Positions 30,372 to 41,182 of a DNA stretch of 64,000 bases are shown here, one piece after another. How positions within the stretch are numbered: the stretch's first letter is position 1; each line of letters starts with the position of its first letter. Made by a program: the position numbers and the translations under genes. The DNA comes from Hemileia vastatrix (lineage: Eukaryota; Basidiomycota; Pucciniomycetes; Pucciniales; Zaghouaniaceae), in the NCBI GenBank assembly GCA_030280995.1, contig JASXTE010000001.1:9891001-9955000 (forward strand), written 5' to 3'. The notes beneath the pieces are model-generated. The model searched no databases. It had not been told where the DNA came from and saw nothing but the letters and a program-made list of their open reading frames with translations.

Positions 30372-32401
30372 TGATTGCCACTCATATGGGTATTTATAAG
30401 TATATTAGAATGCCATTTGGCCCTAAAAATTCCCCTTCAGTTTTCCAAAAAGTAATGGATAACACATTCCATCAAGAGATAATTGAAGGATGGCTGATGG
30501 TTTATATTGATGATATCATTATATTCTCAAAAACGTTTGAGGACCATCTTAACCACCTGTGTAAAGTATTCCAGAAAATGGATGAAATAAATATGACACT
30601 TGCTTTGAAGAAATGTAAATTTGGTTTCCATTCTTTAAAAGTTCTTGGTCATGTTGTTTCAGGCTTACAGATATGTGTTGACCAGAACAAAGTGGCAGCC
30701 ATACAACAGGTGAAGGCTCCTACTACAGTTAGAGAGCTCCAAAGTTTTTTGGGAATGTGTGGATACTATAGACAGTATATTAAAAATTACCAAGTCATAG
30801 CTTTACCCCTTACCCAATTAACTAGAAAGGATGTTGCTTTTGTCTGGAATAGTGAAAGACAAAGAGCTTTTGACACTATGAAACACTGTTTGATGTCAGC
30901 ACCAATTCTTGCTTTACCTGACTTTAATCAACCATTTGTTTTGTACACTGATGCCAGTTTCATTGGTCTTGGTGCTGCCCTCCATCAAAAACAAGTGATA
31001 AATGATAAAGTTTCAGAAGTAGTTATTTGTTATATTTCAAGAACCTTGAGAAATAGTGAATTGAAATATGGTGCTACTCAATTAGAATGTTTAGCTGTAG
31101 TGTGGGCTCTAGAAAAGCTTCATTATTACCTAGATGACCAGAAATTTGAACTTGTCACTGACTGCAGTGCAGTTAAATCCCTTTTAAACTTGAAAACACC
31201 AAACAGACATATGTTCAGATGGCAGTTGGCTGTTCAAGAATACAGAGGGAGAATGACAATTATTTATAGGGCTGGTATTGTTCACTCAAATGTGGATATG
31301 TTATCTAGGCTACCTTTACCAAATAATGACTCTAATCCTGCTTATGATCTTGAGGATGAAATTATTTATATACATGGGATATATGTGGTTGATATGGAGG
31401 AAGAGATATTACAGCTTATTCTGGATTCATATGATAAGGACACTGACTTGAAAAAGTTATGCACCATATTAAATGATCCAAAGAATGCTTCAATACAAGC
31501 ATTAATTAAAACCCTTCCACCAAATTACCAAAAGGCTTTGGAAAAAGGTAAATTTTCAATTGATGAAGGATATCTATATTATAGGAGAAAGTTGAGTAAT
31601 GTTATTGTTATTCCTCCTTCTATGAGAGAAATCATCTTGAAAATTTGTCATGATGACATATTAGCTGGACATTTTGATCTTGAAAAAACAATGATCAGAA
31701 TTAAGAACACTGCTTGGTGGGTTAATATGTCTGAAGACACAAAATTATATGTTGAGTCTTGTGATTCTTGCCAAAAATCAAAAAGATTAACTGGTAAAAG
31801 AGCAGGATTAATGCAAAACATTGAACCTCCTGATGCACCATGGCAGATAATAAACATGGATTTTGTAGCAGGATTACCTATTGCTGGTAAAGACAGTTAT
31901 AACTCTTGTTGGGTTATTGTGGACAGATTTACAAAAATGTGTAAATTTATCCCTACTCACAAGGATGTTTCCACTAAAGAATTAGCTTTCTTATGGTGGT
32001 CTCATATGTTTAATACTGCTGGTTTTCCTAAAGCCATAATCTCTGACAGAGACCCTAAATTTACTTCTGAATTTTGGATGTCTCTGATGGATGTTTGTGG
32101 TTGTGATCTGAAACTATCTACTGCCCATCACCCTCAGACTGATGAATTAGATGAAAGACTGATTCAGACTCTAGAGGACATGATAAGAAGGTACTGTGCT
32201 TTTGGCCTTGAGTATAAAGACAATGACAGATTCACTCATGATTGGGTTACCTTACTTCCTGGGTTGGAATTTACTTTTAATAGCACTGTTCATTCTGTTA
32301 CTCAAATAAAGCCTTTTGAGCTCTGGCTTGGATATGTTCCAAATACTCCTGCCCAAATTCTCAATAAAAAATACCTAAATTGGATATACATCCTGGCGTA
32401 A
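30371..32401 (+). pseudogene. Chromovirus 2 reverse transcriptase, RNase H and integrase core
   Basis: Resumes after the first frameshift with MIATHMGIYKYIRMPFGPKN. Contains MVYIDDIIIFSK, RNase H LYTDASF, integrase HDDILAGH...CDSCQ, NMDF, SDRDPKF and an altered TDELDERLIQ (TDGLAERMIQ in chromovirus 1; the catalytic Glu remains). It ends at a second one-base loss near 32372 in a run of A. Confidence 0.92.
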
Positions 32402-32943
32402 AGTCTTTTCTTCAAATGCAACAACTATGCAGAAATCATGCTCAACAATGTATTGAAAAATCATTTGAATATGAGAAGAAGAGATGGGACATATCCCATA
32501 AAGAATACACTTTTAAAAAGGGTGATGAAGTGTTGATTTCTACAGTCCACTTCAACTTACAAGGTAATAACAAATTGAAAGATCCATTTGTTGGTCCATT
32601 TGTTGTCAGAAGAATGATTGGAGATAATGCAGTTGAGGTTATATTGTATTCTCCATATGAAAGAAAACATCCTGTTTTTCCAATATCTCTTTTGAAACCT
32701 TACACATCCAATAGTGATTTATTTCCAAAAAGGAGGGGAAGACCAAAGAAAACCCCAAATGAAATCACTGAAACAGCAGAAATTGAAAAAATTCTAAATG
32801 ACAGAATAGTCACTGCTGAAAAAGGTACAGAATACTTATTGAGATTCAAGAATAAATTATCTGAATATGATTCTTGGATACCTGGGAAGGAGATATCTAA
32901 TCTTCCTACTCTACTAAAAAAGTATAAAAAGAAAAAATCATAG
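32380..32943 (+). pseudogene. Chromovirus 2 integrase tail and chromodomain
   Basis: Continues after the second shift: GPF motif (DPFVGPFVVRRM), basic RRGRPKKT and a chromodomain (AEIEKILNDRI...YLLRFKNK...WIPGKEI). It ends 33 bp before the 3' LTR, followed by the AGAGTGAGGGAG polypurine tract at 32965-32976. Confidence 0.9.
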
Positions 32944-32976
32944 CATTTTTTTATTGTTTTTTTTAGAGTGAGGGAG

Positions 32977-33767
32977 TGTCAGCCAGGCTACCAGACTTAA
33001 CCAGTAAAATAATTAATTATTTTACTGAGTTGAAGCCACGCCCCTTCTTCTTACTAATAATTAATTATCTACTTAAGTATTACTTACAATTAACTAGTTA
33101 AGTACAATAAGTAGTATAATTAATTAGTGTAAATAAAATGTCCCTTACAATTTTACTCCCTAACACTGTGCTCAATGGAATAAGTCAATGGGAATAGAAT
33201 TTAATAATAAAAATATAATAAAAAAACTTTAAAACAATTATATTACCTCAGTGAGAGATCTGGAATCCCGTGAAAGTAATATAATTAATTAATTATTGTG
33301 TAATTAATTGTGACAGTCCAAGGAACTCAAACTTTATTGTTAATAAATTTTATGCCCTTGTTGACATACCAGTTTATTTAATTCTTATGTCATATATGTA
33401 CTCCTTCCAGCCATTCTTTTTCTCACATTCTTACAGTATATGATGTAAATTACGTATATTTTATTCCCTCATGTTTTGCCTATAAAAGGCCTCTTACTTT
33501 GTGCTTTTCAGATCATTCCATTATCACTTACTTTATTATTACAATTACAATACAACCTTTATTTCTATATTTTATAACTTTAGTATTTACAACAGCGTAA
33601 TTCTAATCTATAATCTATATTAATATTTTAAAAACTACCTCTTATATTTGAGTAAATTAATCAGATTGATTTAGAAATACGTACCTTTTATTGAGAGACC
33701 ATTAAAACCCTTAAATACCCCGTAAAAACCTCGAATAAACTTCTAGACCCAAAAGGACCCCTTGATA
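32977..33767 (+). repeat. 3' LTR of chromovirus 2
   Basis: 791 bp, starts TGTCAGCCAGGCTACCAG, ends TTGATA (TGACA mutated). About 14 mismatches to the 5' LTR by eye. Confidence 0.95.
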
Positions 33768-34388
33768 TTTACTTTCATCAAAATAAGAGGTAGATTTTTT
33801 TTCTGTTTTAAATAGTGTCAATTCTTTTGCTCACCAGATAAATTGTATTCACAAGAATGTTTTATTACTTGGTCATGTTTATTATTAACAAAATGTAATT
33901 AAGTACCATGAAAATCTGGTACTTTGTTAAGTTTTTGATTGTACTCTAAATTGCATCCATATAAGTATGTAAATTTTTATATTTTTTTAATGTACAATTC
34001 ACATTCCTTTAAATTTTATAAGTATAACATACAAAAAAATCCTTTTTTTTTCTAACTTTTATTTTAAAAGAAAAAAGAAAAGAAAAAAAAAAGCAATATC
34101 TCCTCCTGAATTTCATCTTAGCAGGGGATCCAAATTTCCAAATTTAAATTTCAAGCCATAAATTAATGATAAACAAGTCAATAAAAGCAAATCTCAAAGT
34201 TAAAGTTTTTAGACTTCAGGAAAATACCAAGAGGTTAACACAAATAAAGACATGAAAACATGCAATAATCAGTTTTTAAAATGCACCAAAACATGTAGCC
34301 TAACAGTCTTAAATTTAAATTATGTGAAGTTCTTAGAATTTTGCCTACATTTATATATAAGATTGAAAGAGAAAAATGGTAATTTTTC
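33768..34388 (+). pseudogene. Harbinger transposase continuation, then AT-rich decay
   Basis: After the right TTTAC the sequence continues the interrupted transposase codons (YFHQNKR then TAG). Beyond about 33800 no convincing DDE block remains. A ~48-bp module (CTCCTCCTGAATTTCATC...GGGGATCC) lies at 34093-34140. Confidence 0.5.
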
Positions 34389-34589
34389 TTAGGCCCTATA
34401 CTTTGCATGTCTACCTAGACTTTTAGAAGTAATAGAACATTCATTTCTTAGCTTAATTACCTGATTTATTAAGTATTGGTTTATTTGAAATGAAAAACCA
34501 AAATTAGTGAAGTTATTTCTTGCTTCAAAACCAGGGGGTACACTTGTTATTTGATGATTTTTGCTAGAATGATTTGGAGCTGTATCCAT
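34389..34589 (-). pseudogene. Unnamed third transposon gene, minus-strand remnant
   Basis: 66 codons with NHQITSVPPGFEARNNF and TNFGFSFQINQYLINQV, matching the 18.4-18.9 kb copy (DNHQNTKALLGLEFSKKF, THFGCSFQINQSLINQL). Only the last exon region remains open. Function unknown. Confidence 0.45.
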
Positions 34590-34935
34590 TTTTGTTGCTT
34601 TGAGTCAACATGATTCTATAATATACCAATATATATATATATATATATTGATTAAAGACTATAAAAATAGAATACTTGATTTTTTAACTTAATCCCACAA
34701 TGATAAACTTAAAAATATGCAAGTTTTCCAAACTAATTCAAGCCAAAAAGATGCCAAAAGAGTACCAAAATAAATCCAAAAAGTCCTCAAGAATGAAAAT
34801 GAAATCAGTAAGCTTTAAATTTCCATTTGAACTTCAAAATGATTGTTAAAAAAGATGAAAATGATTAGGATATAAGCATTTTACAGGCAATATTTGTTAA
34901 GTATGTAATATTAAAGTAAATAAAAGTAAAATAGT

Positions 34936-34937
<2 letters not shown>

Positions 34938-34969
<32 letters not shown>

Positions 34970-35420
34970 CTCAACTTTGAAGGTCAATATCTCAGAAATC
35001 ACTGAACCGAATTCCAAACCATTCTATGAAAATGAAAGAAAGACTTCTGAAAAATTTTCAGCTAAAGGGAAATGAGATTTGATTAAACTTAAACTTAATT
35101 CTTTTTTTTTATATTTTTTTTTGTCAAACTTGTACAAAAATTTGAGAAAATTCATAGTAAGAATGACAACAAGAGGAGTTAAATAAGTCCACCATTATCC
35201 AAATAAAATTCCTAAATATTTTTAAGTGTGCACTCTTTATAGAGAGAAAAAAGATATCAGATAGGCATGCATCAAAAAGAACAAGGAGTTGAAACTTACC
35301 TTTCTCAAAATGTAGGAAAAAAATAGATTGAGAAAGAGCAAAGTTTAAATTTTGGGGGAAATTGAATATAGAGCAAGTGAGATGCATAAAGAATGCACTA
35401 TGAATGTGTATCAATAATAT
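34938..35420 (+). repeat. Poly(A)30 followed by GGTCAATATCTCAG repeat and empty target site
   Basis: An A30 tract (34938-34967) precedes a copy of the intron repeat (34976-35100). Sequence collinear with 3700-3745 plus 16190-16385 follows. AGTCC at 35186-35190 is the unoccupied insertion site of the mini-interior LTR element. Confidence 0.75.
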
Positions 35421-36970
35421 GGAAACAAAATATATATATATATATAATTGAAATAGGGAAATAGTGCAAAAAAAGAAGGCTCGGATTTTAAGGCCAATAT
35501 CTCAAGAACCACAAGATACAAGTAAAAAAAAATGAAGAAAAACTTCAACTGGAAAAAGGGGATGAATCAAGAAATGAAAAGGAATGAACTTACTGTGATA
35601 AGAAAAGTAAAAAATTTACAAGTCATACATGTTGATTAAGAAAAATCCAAAAATTCAAAAAACAAAAAACAAAAAACAATTTTTATTTTTTTTTATTTTT
35701 TTTATTTTTAAACAATGTGGAAATAAAATGCTACACATTTCGGTGAGGTAAATGTACTAAAGATTGATGGGTAGGGAAGGAGGTCTGTGAATAACCTATC
35801 ACAGGAATGTTATGGCCAACATGTTGTTTTGAAAAGAAAAAGAAAAAGAAAAGAAAAGAAAAGAAAAAAAGTGTAAAAAGTTCTGATTTGAGTTCAGAAC
35901 TGAGACCCAATGGTTGAAATAAGCAACTTATTCTGAAAAATTAAAGTGCTGATTTGTAAGTCTACAAGATTAACCAAAACTAAGAACCACCACTATCACC
36001 CTTGCTCTTCCCTCCCTCTCTCCCTAATAACCCATTCATTTTAAAAACTAGAGGTTGGTATATAATGAAAAAGTTGGGGATGAAACCAGAAATTAAATTA
36101 GGAGGTGTCAAACATGATCTTATACACCTAGTGGACTTAATCCTCAAAACACTATTCCAAGATGTCATAATAAATAGCAGACTTGATTTTAGGGATCTCA
36201 AATATGAGGCCAAATATTTCCATACTTTTGTGTTAAGATATGGACATGTGTGTACCAGGTGATGGCTAATCATGAACAGAGGATGAAGTGTTTGAATGGT
36301 GCAGATATATGTAACCAAAAAAAAGATATGCTGAGATCCAAACATGTCATTCAAGTACACTTGTCCTGGGAAAGTATACTTCAAATAAAAATGACTTACA
36401 CCATGAAAAAAAAAAAAAAAAGAAAAAGAAAAAGAAAGAAAGAAAGAAAGGGTTGACACCTTCTAGTAGGTTTCAGTCACCCATCCTCCCTCCCTCCCTC
36501 CCTCCCCCAATTCAACTACCATTTGTTTCAAGTCAGGTATAGGAAGGAACCTGCTAGCAAATGCCAGGTTTTTATTTATTTATTCTGGTGTTACTTGGTA
36601 CCAAATTTGTAATATGTCTGAATGGTGTATATGCTAATGGTTTATTACACTTCTTATTATTAATCTAATCATTATTATTATTCATTCATATCATATCTTG
36701 CCCCTTAGAAAAAACAACACTGTTTTACTGACTGCTAAACTTAAGTTTGTGGTTTTTTTACTTTTGTAGTATGAAATCTCATTTAAATCATTTCATACAT
36801 TCATATGTTCATCCTTTCATCCTTTCTCATAAGGGATATCAAAGTTAGCATCTACAACACTTTTTTAAGTTAAACATGTGTTTCAATTCAAATCATCCAT
36901 GACCAACAACCACATCTAGTTTACAGACATCAATGGACTGTTTTAAAGTTAATCAGCACACCCCACCCCT

Positions 36971-37006
<36 letters not shown>

Positions 37007-37018
37007 GTGAAGAAGAAG

Positions 37019-37050
<32 letters not shown>

Positions 37051-38788
37051 GTAGTAGTAGGTTGAACAAAAAAAACCCCCCTCAGTAATTCATTTCAGCT
37101 TTTGATATACACCAGTATGGTGGTAACATTATGATTTACCAAATAAATCATTAATTAAATGAATGATGAATTGATCACAAATTAATTCCCAATTTCAAAG
37201 TGTTTGGTTTTCTAACTTTGAAACCCTCTAATATGTAAAAAGTATGATAAACCAAATACTCACTCACAAATATGGTATAAACATCACATAACTTAAATAA
37301 GGCCATCCATCTACTATCATCTGTTGATAAGCTCCACCCCACCCTATGCATACTAAACCAATGTTCAGAATCATCTTCCAGCACCATGAACTGAACATCT
37401 CACATTAACCATTCAAATCAGTAAATATTGCACACACATAAGTTATTTTTACCAACAGATCCCTACTTTGTATCATTAAATCACACCTCTACCTACCTAT
37501 TTGTTTCATTTTGCATATCACTTGGAAATACTTACATGCATGCATCCTTAAAACCACAACTCAACTCAACTTAAATATCACCCCAACCAAATATATATAT
37601 ATATATATACAATAAAAACTCTAAATAAAATAAAAACATGATAAAAAACCCCTCCAAAAACTCATCCTCAAAAATCATCATCTCACACAACCCAAAACCC
37701 AAATAAAACCATCAAGAATCATATACCCCATATATCTTATGAATGTAAATAGATAAATAAGCAACCTAACAAAATAACTATTTACTTACAACATATAGAT
37801 AGAGAGATATAGATTTCTAGACAGATAGATACAAAAACAGATATATATATACAGACAAAAGTGTATCAAGACAAATAATAATAATAATAATAATAACCCA
37901 AACCCTGACCCAACATCTACCCCAATCCTAAACCATTTCCCCCCATTCCCCTATCCCCCCCCCTCTCCCAAATAAATAAATAAATAAAACTAGGAAAAAA
38001 AATCTCCAAAGACCAATTTAAAAAAAAAAAATACAAAATAAAATAATGAACATTTTTATCTGTTGTACTCTTCTTCCACTATTGTGATCATGATCATGAC
38101 AATGACAACCATAATCATAACAATGATAATGGTGGTGATGATGATATAATTAAGCTAATTATGTCTGACTACAAAAGAACAGCCGACCAAAACCAAAACC
38201 AAAAAAAATGATAAGATACGATACGTTGTGACATGATATTTGATAAAAGAGCAAGTAGAAAAGATATACAAAATGAAGGATAAAAAAGTGACAGTGACAA
38301 TGATTGTAATAGTGATAGTAATAGATTTAAACCTTCCCCAAGACACAATAGATAAGATATTTAAACCAATCTACAGTAACAAAAAAAAGAAAAAGAAAAA
38401 AAAAGAGCGGGGGCTGAAAAAACAATTAAAAAGAATACAAAAAGAACGTAGACTAAGGAATGACTTTATTCCAAAAAAAAAAAAAAAAAAAAAAAAAAAG
38501 ATAGACTTTTTGGTATCTATCACCGTCCCAAAAAAAAAGCAAACAAAACGACATCTACTAGCAAATGCCGGTATCCCTTCCACACCTCATATCATTAGTT
38601 CCACACAAAATCCAAGATACAATTCCACACAAATCAACCTTCTTTCAAAGCTCAACTAAAGCAGTGTTAAGACTATGAGCTTCACCAAAAAATTACACTT
38701 GAATTTAAATCAAAGTGAAGCCATGTCCTCCCAGGAGGTGGATGCCCCATGATTTTTCTGATGAGTATTTGCACTTTGTTTTTTTATT
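35421..38788. other. Repeat-rich AT stretch with microsatellites, no gene recognised
   Basis: Holds (AT)n near 35431 and 37590, a GAAA run near 36430-36450, CCCT repeats near 36486-36505, T30 at 36973-37002, (GAA)13 at about 37009-37047 followed by (GTA)4, TAA repeats near 37878 and A-rich tracts near 38385 and 38475. The 86-codon plus-strand frame at 36002-36262 and its minus-strand overlap have no recognisable domain; I do not call them genes. Confidence 0.5.
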
Positions 38789-41149
38789 TTACGTCGAGGG
38801 AAGAAGACCAGCGTCTCTAAGTGTTTTTTCATATATCTCAACCTTTGATCGCTCAACATCCAACTCTCGACTCGACCTCCTGAATCAAACAAAAATATAA
38901 AAAAAAACTTCTTATTAACAAAAAAAAAAAAAAAAAAAAAAAACTCAAGTACACAGAAATGACCAGATCAGATAAAAGAAATGATTAGCAAAGACACAAA
39001 TAACAAACCCTAATTTAACAGAAAGATTAGCCCGTTCATTCTTAGCCAACTGTAAATCTGCCACCAATTGTTGAACCAATTCAGTAGGCGGAAGATGAAC
39101 ATCTTGATACATTTGATCCAACTCATCATTAAACGCTTCATATAGTAGCCCGTTTTCAGCTTCTAATTTTTCACTTTGTTGAGTTAACGTTAAGTTGCTT
39201 TGACTCAAAAGAGAAATTTGAATCTTCGCTTCACTTAATGTCTGAGATTGCTTTTTTTTGTGAAAACGAAAAATATTGAAATTCATCCATCAAAACGTCT
39301 CTCTTTCTCTTCTCTCTAACCATCAGAACATATAAATCATAAACAAATAATGATAACTTACTTCTTCCAAAAACATTTTCAAATTCAAAAGCCCATCCTT
39401 CACACTGTCCCTTTCACCGAAAATTCTATCCAAATGGCGTTCTAGTCGACCAACATGGGACTCTAACTGATTAATCGTTGAACCAGACTTCGTTCGGGGA
39501 GTCTTGTTATTTGATCGGCTTTCGTGAGCAAGCTAAAAAATAGTAGTAGTAGTGCAGGGAAGTAAGTCTATTATGACATATATTTCATTATTTAAAATAG
39601 TTAATTAATGGGCAGAAAAAAACCCATACATTAAATTTTCGAGGCGATCGACTCATAGAACCAACGGGACCACTAGAACTTGTCGATGGTGATCCGGACC
39701 TTATAGAGTCTGTGAGATTGGCCGATTGCTTCAAGTCATTCAAAATCTTTCTTATCCTATCTAAATCACGTTTAGTTTCCTGAACCTATAAAAACCGAAA
39801 TTTGACAATACCAAAAATTAAAATTAAATACATCAATCATCAAAAATAACATGTAACCCAAAATTAAACTTCAAGATTAAATAAATTTCAAAAAAACGTA
39901 CTGCTTCCTCTGCTCCCTCCATAACTTCAAGCATTGTTTGCGAGAAATTCTCCGGATTCCACTCAGTTTTTACGGCTTGACCTCGATTTCCATTCATCAT
40001 AGCCCTTCTTCTTCTAGTGACAGAAATTTGGGAACGAGTAGTGATGCCACTTCGCTTAGATTGCATATAAGATGGCGTGTTATCAGAGGATGGAGCCTCC
40101 TGATCTCTTGGCAAATGTTTACCCCTAGCTATCCTCTTGGAACTACTTTTTCTGCTATGTACCTCAACGCCACCATCATTGACGTGTTGATTCTCATCGA
40201 GACTGTCTTGCTCAGACTCGTAATCTGCTTCGACGGTATCTTCCCTCGTTCGTTTTCCAATACTAGAACCAGATACATTTCTAGCTGCAGCCTGTGTGAC
40301 GTCCGTACTTGAAGATATACCTAATCCAATATAATGGGAAGAAGCTTGGTGGGATTGAGGAGATAATGATCTATTTAAATGGCGTGGACCAAACAAATGT
40401 TTTCTGCCTTCCGAAGTTTTGCTACCAGCTGACACGACTGATTTAGCACCAATAGCTTCATCTTCATCACTTTCATCCAGACCATGTTCATCATCATCTT
40501 CAAAAGAGCTACTTGATTGTCTATCCGTTGGGCCAAAACTGTGAGCAGATGAAGGACTGTCAAGTGGATTGCTAATGTGACGCTCAAGAAAAGTATGGGA
40601 TTCACTCTCGTACAGATTAGTCTCATCGGCTAATCTTAAATGTTGAAACACAACTTGATCAGCAGGTAATACAATGGTACCTTCGTGCTCTTCATCTTGG
40701 TACTGTTGGTGTTGATGTGGGGAGTATTGTTTTTCAGTTGGGTCTTCTTCTGTCTCTTCTTCAGCTTCATTCATCGAATCCAAGCCTCCGGAAACGGAAT
40801 GTTGTCCTCCACCAAACCACACACCACCACTAGAAGATTTACTAGAAGAAAACTTCGAATTCTTAATAGTGGCATCATTCTGTGAGGACGGATGAGACAT
40901 AAGCATGCTTTTGTGCTTTGAATTTCGGACAGATGGATTAGATGATCCTTTACTTCCAGTGGATTTTGCTCTAGCAACGCCAACACCACCAAAAAGTATA
41001 TGAGGAAAGGCGTCCATTCCGACGCTACCAGTTCTAGACCGAAATCGATGAGGAGAGGATTGAAGTTGAAGGGTAAGTGGATTGAGAGAGTTGAGGCCAG
41101 GTATTTTGGGTGGGATATTAGTTATACACAATAAATCAACTTGGAAAAG

Positions 41150-41182
<33 letters not shown>

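Larger units (their letters stand above)
25208..33767 (+). mobile_element. Chromovirus 2 (Ty3/Gypsy with chromodomain), defective
   Basis: An 8560-bp element with 791-bp LTRs (25208-25998 and 32977-33767) and TTTAC duplications. It has the same gene order and the same polypurine tract as chromovirus 1, and its polyprotein is closely similar. The LTRs differ at about 14 positions by eye. Coding lesions are a TAG in gag (27648), a one-base loss in reverse transcriptase (about 30335) and another one-base loss late in integrase (about 32372). Confidence 0.95.

Noticed and set aside
35980..36459. 159-codon minus-strand frame and opposite plus-strand frames
   Set aside because: No recognisable motif, homopolymer-rich N-terminus and overlapping frames on both strands; insufficient support for a gene.
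37009..37060. (GAA)n/(GTA)n array as a possible CRISPR or coding repeat
   Set aside because: Simple trinucleotide microsatellite without spacers or an open gene context.
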